A stretch of DNA of 59,733 nucleotides from Lacicoccus qingdaonensis (GCF_900101075.1 NZ_FNFY01000015.1:1-59733), one strand, 5' to 3'; shown: positions 1 through 9,925, counted from the stretch's first letter. The notes: a model not told the origin generated them from the letters alone. Translations and numbers: made by a program.

Positions 1-215
1 ATCATCGGGATACGTTCAACATATCTAACAAAGATAGAAATAATCATGGCGGCATAGTTCAACTCTTCAGGTGCACCAAGTCGGGACTTTTTCGTTACTG
101 CATGATAAATTTTATCCAAATTTATCGTAGAAATAATGGCATCATATTTTTGGGGAGGTGCCATGTCATATAATTCCTGGATGCCAAATAAGCTTGGTTG
201 TCGTATAATGGTCAT
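1..215 (-). CDS. IS transposase, N-terminal part (cut by window edge)
   Basis: Reading leftward from an ATG at 213-215, the frame stays open to base 1 and encodes about 71 residues beginning MTIIRQPSLFGIQELYDM. Next come a segment starting with KKSRLGAPEEL and a helix ending in RYVERIP. This resembles the N-terminus of DDE transposases (IS1182/IS4-like) common in staphylococci; the exact IS family is not certain. An AAGGAG ribosome site (+ strand CTCCTT at 224-229) sits about 8 bases upstream of the ATG. The rest of the gene lies outside the window. The C-terminal part of a similar transposase is at the other end, on the same strand, so both contig ends probably sit in IS copies. Confidence 0.75.
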   Translation of the reverse strand, partial: MTIIRQPSLFGIQELYDMAPPQKYDAIISTINLDKIYHAVTKKSRLGAPEELNYAAMIISIFVRYVERIPM

Positions 216-327
216 AAGAAGCACTCCTTCAGTCTTTTTATGGTTTGTTCGTCAACTACCATTATACAAGATTTGGGGAGGTGCTTCTTTTTTTAACTCT
301 CAAAACTGTTGGGAGACATGGGGTTAG

Positions 328-339
328 AATTATGAAATT
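328..339. repeat. Candidate IS terminal inverted repeat (left copy)
   Basis: AATTATGAAATT lies just outside the transposase start and three bases from the permease stop. Its exact reverse complement, AATTTCATAATT, occurs at 59402-59413, outside the transposase end at the right. The pair is in the orientation expected for IS terminal repeats. It is AT-rich and only 12 bp, so this is a candidate only. Confidence 0.35.
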
Positions 340-342
340 CAT

Positions 343-1305
343 TCATTCGTTAACGATAATATCTTTTCGATTAAATACTATAAATGAACTTATCAAAAAG
401 ATGACGTAATATATAATGAGAATTGTTATAGAGAACGATAAGGAAGTATCTTCAAGTAACATGGAATTATTTTGGTATTGTTGTAAATCTGTATGTGCGA
501 AAAGTAAATATTTAGTAAAAGATTGGTCAGCAAAAAAAGTGACAATCATATTTCCACTGAGCATGAGTACAATAGCCAAAGATATTGCAATTGTACTGTT
601 CTTAAAAATAGTTGATATGGTAAATGCAAGTGTCGCCATCATTATTAAAGGAATTAAATTATAACTATAATTCGAAATAATCATTTTGATTGCATTGAGC
701 TGACCGACGTCCCCATTTCGAAAAGCAACAATTTCTGGATTGATACCTTCAATACCTAGTAAAAAAGCCCCAGTAATAAAGGATGCAAGCTGCATAAATA
801 GAAGTGTAAAGAATGTGAAAATAAGTATTGCGAGATACTTTACTGCCAAAATGGTGCTGCGACTATAAGGTCTAACCATTAAAAGTTTAATCGTGCCCCA
901 CTTATACTCATCAGATATTATAGTTGCTCCAATGATGATAGAAAACAAACTGACTATAATCAGCATATCTGCATTATCCAGGACAAATTGCCAGGCCCCA
1001 TAGTTCATAGGTTTCATATCATTTTCTAAATAAAATTGATTTGTCATGATAGATTCTTGATTAACATCTCTGATAGTTTGCATTCCAGGCATTCCTGAGA
1101 ATTCTTCAATTTCTTGCACTAAAGTTTTATTTTCTTCTTCTAACTCAACTTTCCAATTCTCTGAGTAGCTTGATTGTGTATTAATTGCAAGGATGGCTCC
1201 TCCTGCAATAAAGACAACTAAAAATAGATACATCATCCAAGTTGATTTTCTTTTATATATCTTTAGCATTTCATTAAGAACAAGGTTGAATAGATTTTTA
1301 ATCAA
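343..1305 (-). CDS. ABC-2 type exporter permease
   Basis: Membrane subunit of an ABC exporter, 320 aa from the chosen start. There is one hydrophobic segment near the N-terminus, then a long extracytoplasmic loop (about residues 45-100) rich in Glu. Five further hydrophobic segments follow, as in BcrB/NatB-type ABC-2 permeases. An ATG at 1327-1329 lies further upstream, but a GGAGGAAATACAA ribosome site directly precedes a TTG at 1303-1305, which I prefer. That TTG overlaps the stop of the ATPase gene by 8 bases, so translation is probably coupled. The substrate is unknown. Relatives export peptides such as bacitracin or lantibiotics, or sodium. The gene ends three bases from the candidate IS repeat. 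Confidence 0.85.
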   Translation of the reverse strand: MIKNLFNLVLNEMLKIYKRKSTWMMYLFLVVFIAGGAILAINTQSSYSENWKVELEEENKTLVQEIEEFSGMPGMQTIRDVNQESIMTNQFYLENDMKPMNYGAWQFVLDNADMLIIVSLFSIIIGATIISDEYKWGTIKLLMVRPYSRSTILAVKYLAILIFTFFTLLFMQLASFITGAFLLGIEGINPEIVAFRNGDVGQLNAIKMIISNYSYNLIPLIMMATLAFTISTIFKNSTIAISLAIVLMLSGNMIVTFFADQSFTKYLLFAHTDLQQYQNNSMLLEDTSLSFSITILIIYYVIFLISSFIVFNRKDIIVNE

Positions 1306-2215
1306 TTGTATTTCCTCCAGTCCATTCAAAAAAACGCTCTTCTAAAGTTGATTTAGTATACGCCACTTCATATATCTTTACGTTATTAACAGTTAACAAA
1401 TGAATGAGATTAGGTACTTCCTCTTTATTAATATGAAAAATGAGCAAATTATTATCGATTGTATAGTTATATTCATTCAATATTTGTTTTGCTTCATCAA
1501 TCTGCTGAATTTCAATAGTGACTTTATTTTTTGAGGAATCTTTAATGAGTTCCATCTCACTCAGATTATGTTCAGACACCATTTCTCCATGTTTAATAAT
1601 TCCAATACGATCACATATTAATTCCATTTCCGATAGAAGATGGCTTGAGATCAAAATTGAAGTGTTATTTTGAAGTGCAATTTTTTTTAAATAATCTCTC
1701 ATTTCTTTGATTCCTGCAGGATCTAACCCATTTGTGGGCTCATCTAGTATAAGTAAAGACGGATTATGCAGTATAGATTGAGCGATGCCTAATCTTTGTT
1801 TCATCCCTAGTGAGTAATTCTTCACTTTCTTATTAATGGAATTAGTGAGTCCAACAATCTCAATCACTTCTTCTATGCGCTTTTTAGATATATTTGGGTA
1901 CATTCTAGCAAAATGAAAAAGATTTTCCTTTCCTGAAAAGAAAGGATACATGTCAGGCCCTTCAATAATAGTTCCTAAAGTTAACAAAGCTCTTTTTCTT
2001 TCTGTACTAATGCTTTTTTCTTTAATAAAAATATCACCACTTGTGATACTTGAAAGTCCAGTAATCATTCTCATTAAAGTGGTTTTTCCAGCACCATTTG
2101 GTCCAATTAAACCGTAAATTTCTCCTTTAGGAATTTTAATAGATATGTTTTTTAAAATCTTTTTTCGTTTAATAGCCTTAGTGACATTTTTTATTTCTAA
2201 TATAGTATTTTCCAT
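1298..2215 (-). CDS. ABC exporter ATP-binding protein (BcrA-like)
   Basis: ATPase partner of the downstream permease, 305 aa. Walker A GPNGAGKTT lies near residues 38-46, the signature is YSLGMKQRLG and Walker B is LLILDEPTNGLDP. A roughly 80-residue C-terminal extension is typical of BcrA/drug-resistance ATPases. The start MENTILEIKNV is chosen because GGAGGAG stands 4-5 bases upstream (around 2220-2226); the open frame continues further without a good ribosome site. Such pairs confer self-protection or resistance to peptide antibiotics. The MerR/TipAS-like regulator upstream fits drug-induced expression, but that link is inferred. Confidence 0.9.
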   Translation of the reverse strand: MENTILEIKNVTKAIKRKKILKNISIKIPKGEIYGLIGPNGAGKTTLMRMITGLSSITSGDIFIKEKSISTERKRALLTLGTIIEGPDMYPFFSGKENLFHFARMYPNISKKRIEEVIEIVGLTNSINKKVKNYSLGMKQRLGIAQSILHNPSLLILDEPTNGLDPAGIKEMRDYLKKIALQNNTSILISSHLLSEMELICDRIGIIKHGEMVSEHNLSEMELIKDSSKNKVTIEIQQIDEAKQILNEYNYTIDNNLLIFHINKEEVPNLIHLLTVNNVKIYEVAYTKSTLEERFFEWTGGNTID

Positions 2216-2293
2216 TATCTCCTCCGGTAACTGTTCTGACTTCAAAGTATTTATGTAGTGGTATATACTCGACAAAATTTTTATTGATGAAAT

Positions 2294-2343
2294 CAAAAGA
2301 CTAAAACATGTGTAGAAAAAATACCAACAGCTTTAGTCTTTTG
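2294..2343 (-). repeat. Perfect 12-bp inverted repeat upstream of the ABC exporter
   Basis: CAAAAGACTAAA at 2294-2305 and its exact complement at 2332-2343 flank a 26-base loop in the 169-base gap between the DUF4064 gene and the ABC ATPase gene. There is no clean T-run after the stem. It could be a weak terminator or attenuator, or an mRNA processing or protein-binding site. Confidence 0.45.
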
Positions 2344-2384
2344 GAATAGAATGATTTATTCATTGATATTCTTATTTTCTAAAC

Positions 2385-2807
2385 TTATGATTTTTTATGT
2401 GCATCGCTCTGATTTTTTAGAAAGGTAATGATTGCTGCAATTAGATAAAGTAAAGCTGGTACAATGGGTAAGAGCATCCACCAAAAAACAGCAACAGATC
2501 CAATAGCGCCTACCAAAAAAATAAGAGCAGATATCATAGGTTTTTTCTTTAACAGAATTAATGCAACAATACCAATTAGTGAGAAAACTACTAACAAACC
2601 TGAATCAAGCGTATAATTAATATCTTCCATAGAATTTACAAACTCTGAAACTTGTTGATCATCTTCATCTTGTGCTACTTCTTCTTGGATGGAGTCACGA
2701 AACTCATCATTACTCATCATACTGCCAACTAACATCGTTCCTCCAGCAAGCAGCATAAAACCAATGATTCCAATAATGCCCATAATTTTTATACTACGAT
2801 TTTTCAT
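2385..2807 (-). CDS. DUF4064-type membrane protein
   Basis: Small membrane protein of 140 aa. It has an N-terminal hydrophobic segment (residues 8-30), a 35-residue acidic loop with DEDDQQ, then three hydrophobic segments. The second of these ends in LLKKKPMISA, the loop-and-KKKP pattern seen in DUF4064 proteins of Bacillota. A ribosome site AAGGAG (near 2814-2819) precedes the ATG. It lies 46 bases after the MerR gene and is probably co-transcribed with it. Function is unknown; position suggests a role with the drug-efflux block. Confidence 0.65.
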   Translation of the reverse strand: MKNRSIKIMGIIGIIGFMLLAGGTMLVGSMMSNDEFRDSIQEEVAQDEDDQQVSEFVNSMEDINYTLDSGLLVVFSLIGIVALILLKKKPMISALIFLVGAIGSVAVFWWMLLPIVPALLYLIAAIITFLKNQSDAHKKS

Positions 2808-2853
2808 CTTTTTCTCCTTAGATTGAATGTTTGACTTATAGATAACTGTTACG

Positions 2854-3624
2854 TCATCTCCCTCGTTTTTCTATACTACCTTCAACCATTGCTTTAAGAA
2901 TATTTTCTAAATAGTCTTCCTCTTCTTTTGTCCAAAAGTTTGGTGCTACAAACTCATCATACCCAGCAGAATCTATCTGCTCATTCCAATTTTCTAAGGT
3001 TGGAATTGATTCTTCAGGTATTGTTTTCAAAAATATATCTTTCATTTGTATGAGAACCTGCTGTGCTTCTGGTGCGTGAGGGGGTACATCATTTTTTATA
3101 AGAGCTTTAACCTCTGCTAAAATCAAAAGCCATTCTTTATCCAATTCCTTACGTTGTTCTGTAGGAATGTTTATTAGGGATTTTCTCAGATCATCTTGAA
3201 AGTGCTCCTTTATCCAATCCATTTGTTCATCTTCAAATTCTATTGAGTAAAGTAAAGGGATAAGTGCATTCCAATCTAATGGAATATCATTTTGTAATAA
3301 ATGGTGAACGCGATCAATCGCTGAAATAGCTCTATCCAACTCCTCTCGTTTATGCACTAAAATCTTTCTTTGAATAGGTAAACTTTTAGTGAAAGTTTCT
3401 AAAGTGATCTCTTCAGTAGATAAAATTTTCTTAATTTCTTGTAAAGAATATCCAATGAATTTCAATGATTGGATACGCTGTAAGATAGCTAGTTCTTTCA
3501 AACCATATAAACGATGACCACTTTCATTTCTTTCACCAGGGAGGAGAATACCTAATTCCTCATAAAAGCGTAATGTTCTTCTTGAAAGTCCAGTTTTCTC
3601 TCCAAATTTTCCGATGGTATACAT
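2854..3624 (-). CDS. MerR family regulator with TipAS-like effector domain
   Basis: Transcription activator of 256 aa. The N-terminal MerR winged helix is clear: YTIGKFGEKTGLSRRTLRFYEE with the wing SGHRLYG near residues 36-42. A coiled-coil dimer helix follows (about 85-110). A C-terminal all-alpha region of about 130 residues with the ending NFWTKEEEDYLENI resembles the TipAS antibiotic-binding domain. MerR proteins untwist promoters with overlong 19-bp spacers, and such a promoter stands directly upstream. The gene probably autoregulates and may switch on the DUF4064 and ABC exporter genes in response to a drug. The inducer cannot be read from the sequence. Confidence 0.85.
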   Translation of the reverse strand: MYTIGKFGEKTGLSRRTLRFYEELGILLPGERNESGHRLYGLKELAILQRIQSLKFIGYSLQEIKKILSTEEITLETFTKSLPIQRKILVHKREELDRAISAIDRVHHLLQNDIPLDWNALIPLLYSIEFEDEQMDWIKEHFQDDLRKSLINIPTEQRKELDKEWLLILAEVKALIKNDVPPHAPEAQQVLIQMKDIFLKTIPEESIPTLENWNEQIDSAGYDEFVAPNFWTKEEEDYLENILKAMVEGSIEKRGR

Positions 3625-3648
3625 TATTTATCAGCTCCTTTAAAAGAG

Positions 3649-3679
3649 AGTATAGGCTATTCCGTAGCGTGAAGTGCAA
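3649..3679 (-). promoter_or_regulatory. MerR-type promoter with 19-bp spacer
   Basis: On the minus strand TTGCAC (3674-3679) and TATACT (3649-3654) are separated by exactly 19 bases. That spacing is too long for a free SigA promoter but is the hallmark of MerR-activated ones. The spacer contains the imperfect dyad ACGCTACGGAAT. It lies 25 bases ahead of the merR-type start codon, consistent with autoregulation. Confidence 0.75.
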
Positions 3680-3940
3680 GGGTTTTATGAAAAATAAAAG
3701 AGGAGATAATTATCTGACAGCAATCTCTTCTTGCTAATTTTTGATACACGTTCTGTTAGAACAGTTCTTGTTTCCCTAGAGGTAAGGCTTTTACGAGACC
3801 TTTGCTGATTTCCTCAAAGAGCCTGTCATAATAACATCTTTTTCTCTGATATTAGGCATAAGATACATGTCATCTCTATTATTTCCAAGTTAATAAAAAA
3901 ACTATAGAGTTATTGACGACTTAATCTTTATACCTCCTAA
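3680..3940. other. AT-rich stretch without a recognisable gene
   Basis: No reading frame with a ribosome site or recognisable domain was seen on either strand. Short open pieces are broken by stops in every frame. It separates the drug-efflux block from the decayed membrane gene to its right and may be worn-down coding DNA. Confidence 0.4.
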
Positions 3941-4345
3941 ATTAAGACAGAGAAATTAATCTATTTCAGAAATTTTCATCATTTAACAAGTAAATTTGAT
4001 AAGAAAGATAAGCCGTGGGAGTATATAACTCTAATAATATTTTCTTTTATCTTGATAGTAATTACAGTTTTTACAATTATAATATGTGATAACCCTTTTA
4101 ACAGATTTTACCTTATCGCACTAATTATAATATTTGCTGTAATTTCTTTATGTACAGCCTGTGTTTTAGAACGTATCTTTAAACGTATATATAAAATAAT
4201 TATCCATAGTTATCAAAATGATAGAGATGTCGATAAATTTACATTTGAAGATAAAGTAATAGCTATAGTAATTTTTAGTGTAAGTGCACTAACTTTTTTC
4301 TCAACACTATTAACGCTAATGATAGGATTATCAGACTTATTATAA
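3941..4345 (+). pseudogene. Membrane protein gene lacking a usable start
   Basis: The frame is open from 3941 (just after a TAA at 3938-3940) to a stop at 4343-4345. It contains no ATG or GTG, and its first TTG at 4052 falls inside the first hydrophobic segment. Translated from the open part, a basic N-terminal stretch ending in FDKKDKPWEYI leads into a membrane helix, a second helix follows, then a charged loop with FTFEDK, then a third helix. No ribosome site precedes the frame. Either a start codon has been lost or the gene is a remnant. I do not recognise the family. Base composition is far more AT-rich than the gua genes next to it. Confidence 0.4.
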
Positions 4346-4415
4346 ATAATTTATATTCAGTGCTTATTTAAAATCTTTAAAGTGCCCTTGATTTGCCCTT
4401 AAATTTGGATTTAAC

Positions 4416-4462
4416 AAAGGAATAAACCCTATGACCTTTATAGTCATAGGGTTTATTCCTTT
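4416..4462. terminator. Strong terminator for guaA
   Basis: A perfect 20-bp stem (4416-4435 with 4443-4462) encloses a 7-base loop and lies just after the guaA stop. T- and A-rich tails flank both sides, so it may work in both directions. Confidence 0.9.
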
Positions 4463-4469
4463 TATATAG

Positions 4470-6014
4470 TTATTCCCACTCAATCGTCGCAGGTGGTTTA
4501 TTCGTAATATCATAAACCACTCTGTTAACATGCTTCGACTCGTTCACAATCCGCTTTGAAATCTTGTTCAGCACTTCCCAGTCGATTCTCGCGAATTCAC
4601 TGGTCATGCCGTCGACGCTTGTCACGGCTCTGATGCCGATGGTATAGTCATACGTCCGGTAATCGCCCATGACGCCGACGGATCTGATGTCTGGAAGTAC
4701 GGTAAAGTACTGCCAGATGTCTCTTTCGAGTCCTGCTTTACGGATTTCATCTCTTAAAATCCAGTCCGACTCTCTCACGATTTCAAGTTTTTCTTCCGTA
4801 ATTTCACCCAGTACTCTGATGCCGAGGCCCGGCCCCGGGAATGGCTGTCTCCACACGAGGTGTTCCGCGATGCCGAGTTCGACGCCGAGTTCCCGCACTT
4901 CATCTTTGAACAATTTGTTCAGCGGCTCGATGAGTTCGAACTCCATATCTTCCGGCAGTCCGCCGACGTTATGGTGGGACTTGATCGTCGTCGCAGTTTC
5001 GGTGCCGGATTCAATGATATCGGTGTACAGTGTGCCCTGTGCCAGGAAGTCAACGTCTTTCAGCTTGCCAGCTTCATCATCGAATACATAGATGAACTCG
5101 TTGCCGATGATTTTACGTTTCTGCTCAGGGTCTGAAACGCCTTTTAATTTGTTTAAGAAACGGTCTTTGGCATCAATTTTGATGATGTTCATATTGAATC
5201 CTTCGCCAAACTGTTCCATGACCATGTCACCTTCACCTTTACGGAGCAGCCCGTGGTCGACGAATATGCAAGTCAGCTGGTCGCCGATTGCTTTATGCAG
5301 AAGGACTGCAGTGACGGATGAATCCACACCGCCGCTCATCGCGCAAAGGACTTTACGGTCGCCGACCTGCTCGCGGATCTTCTCCACTTCGATGTCGATG
5401 AAGTTACCCATTGTCCACTCTGCATGGGCACCTGAAATGTCTCTGATGAAGTTTCTCAGGAAATCATCGCCTTTCATGGAGTGTTTGGATTCCGGATGGA
5501 ACTGCACGCCGTAGAAAGGTTTTTCTTCATGTCTGATCGCTGCAAATTCGCAGTTTTCGGTATGTGCGATTTTAATGAAGCCTTCCGGAATGTCTGTCAC
5601 TTTATCACTGTGGCTCATCAGCATGGCTTCGTTCTCATTCAGCCCTTTGAAGATATCCACTGATGGATCCAGGACCAGTTCGGTCGTACCGAATTCCCGC
5701 CCCGGTGAAGAGACCACTCTGCCGCCGAGTGTATCAACCATCAGCTGCATGCCGTAACAGATGCCGAGCACCGGTATGCCCAGGTTGAAAATCTCAGGGT
5801 CCACTCTGTAGGCATCTTCGTCATAGACGCTTTTCGGCCCGCCTGAAAGGATGATGCCTTTCGGGTTCAATTCTTTTATCTCTTCTATTGTAATACTCGG
5901 ATTGTGCAGCTCACTGTACACACCGAGATCACGGATTCTCCGGGTGATCAGCTGGTTGAACTGACTGCCGAAGTCGATTACCATAATGAGTTCCTGTTCT
6001 TTAGCCATTTCCAT
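4470..6014 (-). CDS. guaA: GMP synthase (glutamine-hydrolysing)
   Basis: Converts XMP to GMP using glutamine and ATP, the last step of guanine nucleotide synthesis. The 514 aa match the usual length. The class I amidotransferase domain comes first (GICYGMQ with the catalytic Cys, later GVQFHPES). It is followed by the ATP pyrophosphatase P-loop SGGVDSS and a dimerisation domain ending [10 protein letters not shown]. It lies 16 bases downstream of guaB and is surely co-transcribed with it under the same riboswitch. A strong terminator follows. Nothing about the gene is unusual. Confidence 0.98.
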   Translation of the reverse strand: MEMAKEQELIMVIDFGSQFNQLITRRIRDLGVYSELHNPSITIEEIKELNPKGIILSGGPKSVYDEDAYRVDPEIFNLGIPVLGICYGMQLMVDTLGGRVVSSPGREFGTTELVLDPSVDIFKGLNENEAMLMSHSDKVTDIPEGFIKIAHTENCEFAAIRHEEKPFYGVQFHPESKHSMKGDDFLRNFIRDISGAHAEWTMGNFIDIEVEKIREQVGDRKVLCAMSGGVDSSVTAVLLHKAIGDQLTCIFVDHGLLRKGEGDMVMEQFGEGFNMNIIKIDAKDRFLNKLKGVSDPEQKRKIIGNEFIYVFDDEAGKLKDVDFLAQGTLYTDIIESGTETATTIKSHHNVGGLPEDMEFELIEPLNKLFKDEVRELGVELGIAEHLVWRQPFPGPGLGIRVLGEITEEKLEIVRESDWILRDEIRKAGLERDIWQYFTVLPDIRSVGVMGDYRTYDYTIGIRAVTSVDGMTSEFARIDWEVLNKISKRIVNESKHVNRVVYDITNKPPATIEWE

Positions 6015-6030
6015 TTATAAAAATCTCCTA

Positions 6031-7581
<1,551 letters not shown>

Positions 7582-7582
7582 A

Positions 7583-7650
7583 TCTCATAGTAGGTTTTTT
7601 TATGGAAAACCATAGAAACTCACAATCCATATTATTGTGATTATATGAAA
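7583..7650 (-). ncRNA. Purine riboswitch, guanine type
   Basis: The minus strand carries the purine aptamer signature. It runs P1 strand TTTCATATAATC, P2 arms CACAAT and ATTGTG around AATATGG, the junction AGTTTCTA, a P3 hairpin with GGTTTT/AAAACC, and the junction CTACTATGAGA that closes P1. The specificity base in J3/1 (ACTAT) is C, which pairs with guanine, whereas adenine aptamers have U. It stands in the guaB leader and should lower guaBA expression when guanine is plentiful. A promoter is visible just upstream. Confidence 0.93.
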
Positions 7651-7664
7651 TAAATAATTATAAT

Positions 7665-7693
7665 ATCATAACAAAGTGAACGATAATATACAA
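7665..7693 (-). promoter_or_regulatory. Promoter of guaBA
   Basis: Minus strand TTGTAT (7688-7693), a 17-base spacer and TATGAT (7665-7670) place the transcript start a few bases before the riboswitch aptamer. Confidence 0.65.
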
Positions 7694-7737
7694 CTCAATT
7701 GTACATGATAACCGGATAAATATCTGTAATATGATGA

Positions 7738-7762
7738 GTAAAAAATGAACAGTGAGGGTAAA
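7738..7762 (+). promoter_or_regulatory. Possible SigB promoter of yflT-like gene
   Basis: GTAAAA (7738-7743), 13 bases, then GGGTAA (7757-7762) approximate the SigB pattern GTTTAA-N13-GGGTAT. A better match stands before the second YflT-family gene, which supports shared stress control. Confidence 0.45.
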
Positions 7763-7797
7763 TATAAATAATACATCAATTATCGGAGGCAAAGTCT

Positions 7798-8172
7798 ATG
7801 AACTACTATGAATTTTTTTCTGATCGTGATGAAGTATTGAAGGAAATTGAAATGTTAAAAACAGATGATTACTTCGAAGAGGACTTTCATCTGCTGGCAG
7901 ATGAAGATGCAGACCCGGATGAAATGCAGTGGATCAAATATACCGATATCAATTTCCACCCTTATTACGAACAGGCCGAAGGCATAAAATCAATATTCAC
8001 AGCCAATGAACCGGCAGGCAATTATATTTATGACATCGGACTCTCGGAAGATACGGCCGAGGAATACTTAAACAGGATCAAAGACGGAGAGTTCCTCCTC
8101 TACTACAGCGATGAAGCGAAATATACGAGGGAGCAGGATGCCGGAGATACGCCGGGCTCGGAGACCTATTAA
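7798..8172 (+). CDS. YflT-like general stress protein
   Basis: Short acidic protein of 124 aa in the YflT (heat/general stress 17M) family. It starts NYYEFFSDRDEVLKEIEMLK, the usual opening that reads as residues binding or sensing an unknown ligand, and ends with a GEFLLYY segment followed by a polar tail. The biochemical role of the family is unknown; in Bacillus it belongs to the SigB regulon. A GGAGG site precedes the ATG, a possible SigB promoter lies about 36 bases upstream, and a terminator follows. A larger paralogue is found at 9983. Confidence 0.7.
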   Translation: MNYYEFFSDRDEVLKEIEMLKTDDYFEEDFHLLADEDADPDEMQWIKYTDINFHPYYEQAEGIKSIFTANEPAGNYIYDIGLSEDTAEEYLNRIKDGEFLLYYSDEAKYTREQDAGDTPGSETY

Positions 8173-8178
8173 ATGACG

Positions 8179-8214
8179 AACGTCCATGCACAACATCATG
8201 CATGGACGTTTTTT
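8179..8214. terminator. Terminator after yflT-like gene
   Basis: A 12-bp perfect stem (AACGTCCATGCA with its complement) and an 8-base loop are followed by TTTTTT. It lies between convergent genes. Confidence 0.9.
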
Positions 8215-8226
8215 ATTTATGTAACT

Positions 8227-8796
8227 TTAAGATGACTTTCTTTCCTGTACTGAAAATAACTCGATCAGCTGCTGTTTTGTAATATAAGTCGGTATGCCGA
8301 TTTTCGGGATGTCGAAGTCTTTGAATTTTATCAGCATCCTGCGGTATATCTCTATATTGAGCGCAGGGTTTTCAATGACTTTCGGCAATTTATTCTTTTC
8401 ATGCTTTTTCAGGAACCTGTAGTAACTCAAATAATTGTGTTCCTCCACCATATCACTTCTGAAGCCGCCGAAATCAATGATGTACTTTTTCCTTAAAAAC
8501 TGCTGATCATCATATGTCAAAAATTCAAAGGATGTCTCTATGCAGTGATACATGCGGAGTATGATTTCAACTTCTTCACTGACCTCTTTCGAGATGCCAT
8601 TGTCCATATGATGGATATGTTCAAATATTTCATCGTACTTGCTTTCAATCCCATTGATGACAATGTCGATATAGTAGTCGTAGTTCATGTAATTTTCACT
8701 GCCCTTTTTGTAGCGGTCCCGCCTTTCCATAAGAAGCAGATAGACGAGCAGACGTTCTTCTTTGCGGCTGAGCGGCGGTTTATTGTCGATAGACAT
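8227..8796 (-). CDS. YfbU family protein
   Basis: Protein of 189 aa resembling YfbU (UPF0304). It opens with the LSRKEERLLVYLLLMERRD helix. It has an internal stretch of evenly spaced acidic helices and a motif FGGFRSDMVEEHNYLSYYRFL that corresponds to the family's conserved FRGFDGNNE-type segment. Family function is unclear; E. coli YfbU has been linked to cell death but not firmly. The ATG at 8796 is taken, with AGGTG about 9 bases upstream. It is transcribed alone, convergent with the YflT gene. Confidence 0.65.
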   Translation of the reverse strand: MSIDNKPPLSRKEERLLVYLLLMERRDRYKKGSENYMNYDYYIDIVINGIESKYDEIFEHIHHMDNGISKEVSEEVEIILRMYHCIETSFEFLTYDDQQFLRKKYIIDFGGFRSDMVEEHNYLSYYRFLKKHEKNKLPKVIENPALNIEIYRRMLIKFKDFDIPKIGIPTYITKQQLIELFSVQERKSS

Positions 8797-8987
8797 CAAT
8801 ATACACCTGCAGGTTTTCCGAAGTCATGAACTGACATGCTTCTTCCCTGCCCCCTCTGCATCAGTACTGTTAAAAACTTCTTATTGTTCATAAGAAATAA
8901 ACCCCCTTGGTATGTACAAAATCCATTTTAATATGGAAATTTATCTCAATAATAAATGATAAATACATATATGGATATAGGGTTTAT

Positions 8988-9827
8988 TCAACTATTCACT
9001 TGTGAATAATTTTCTAATTTGTCCAACAACTCCAAACAATTACCATGCTCGAAAATAATTCGTGTCTTCGCTTTCAAATCTTCGTATTCATCCCATTCTC
9101 CCAGCTGACCGTGGGCATTGATCCAAAGACAATAAATGTCACCCATCAAATACGCTGATTCATTCTGGTTCAGCAGATTGATTGCCCTTTTACATTTTAA
9201 TATGACTTTTCGATACTGGCCGTCCCTAGTGTAGGACGCGATCAGGTTATGAAGTATTTTCATTTCCAGTTTGAAATTCGGCACTTCCAGCCCGTGGCAC
9301 AACTCTTCTGCATATGCATAATGTTTTAACGATTTCTCGCCGAGATAATACTTCGTATTGCCTATGGCCATATGCAGGTGAGGCAGATAGTCTTTGTACT
9401 TGTATTTTTCAGCGATATGGAGAGCATACTCCAACAATGTGTTTGAAGTCACAAAGTCCTTTCTGCTTATGGCCACCAGGCCAAAATGCCACTTCATGTA
9501 CATCTTGACTTTGGCTGACGGCTCTTCTGTCACATGGCTGAATTCTGCCATCAGCTTTTCCATCATGTTATAATCACGCGCGTCCCTCGCCTCGTCCAGC
9601 CTGCTGAAAAATATATTTTCCTGAATCGACTCTTCCTGTGCCAGCAGATCATTGACCGATAAATTCAGCCGCCCCAAAATCTGGTTCACTGTCAGAAATG
9701 ATAAATTCAGATTATTGCTTTCCAGCCTCGATAAAGTCGACTGTGAACAGATGTCGTCGCACAGCCTTTTTTGTGAATACCCCTGTCTTCTTCTTTCCCG
9801 TCTGATTCTGTCCCCTATTGTTGTCAA
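8988..9827 (-). CDS. XRE/Rgg-like transcriptional regulator
   Basis: Regulator of 279 aa. Residues 5-60 form a Cro/CI helix-turn-helix (RIRRERRRQGYSQKRLCDDI, then SQSTLSRLE). The rest is a repeat-rich alpha-helical region of TPR type, as in Rgg and PlcR proteins that respond to small peptides. The start is TTG, with AAGGGGG about 7 bases upstream. It is divergent from the large YflT-repeat gene and the 155-base gap holds a SigB-like promoter, so it may control that gene or itself. No peptide pheromone gene was recognised nearby. The ligand and targets are unknown. Confidence 0.75.
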   Translation of the reverse strand: MTTIGDRIRRERRRQGYSQKRLCDDICSQSTLSRLESNNLNLSFLTVNQILGRLNLSVNDLLAQEESIQENIFFSRLDEARDARDYNMMEKLMAEFSHVTEEPSAKVKMYMKWHFGLVAISRKDFVTSNTLLEYALHIAEKYKYKDYLPHLHMAIGNTKYYLGEKSLKHYAYAEELCHGLEVPNFKLEMKILHNLIASYTRDGQYRKVILKCKRAINLLNQNESAYLMGDIYCLWINAHGQLGEWDEYEDLKAKTRIIFEHGNCLELLDKLENYSQVNS

Positions 9828-9900
9828 TATGCTGCCCCCTTAAAGTAATAATTCAATCATATTATGATTATCATCCGTGTCAATATAAACTTTCGTTTCT

Positions 9901-9925
9901 GTTTATTATTATTTTGAAGGGGTAT
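9901..9925 (+). promoter_or_regulatory. SigB promoter of YflT-repeat gene
   Basis: GTTTAT (9901-9906), 13 bases, GGGTAT (9920-9925). The -10 is a perfect SigB match, the -35 differs by one base, and spacing is ideal. It lies about 58 bases before the start codon. Confidence 0.75.

Noticed and set aside
136-327. 63-codon + strand frame at the left end
   Set aside because: It is antisense to the transposase start, has no ribosome site and the reverse strand carries a clear transposase N-terminus.
4669-5757. Several + strand frames across guaA
   Set aside because: They are Ser/Pro-rich shadows of the conserved guaA gene with no starts or ribosome sites of their own.
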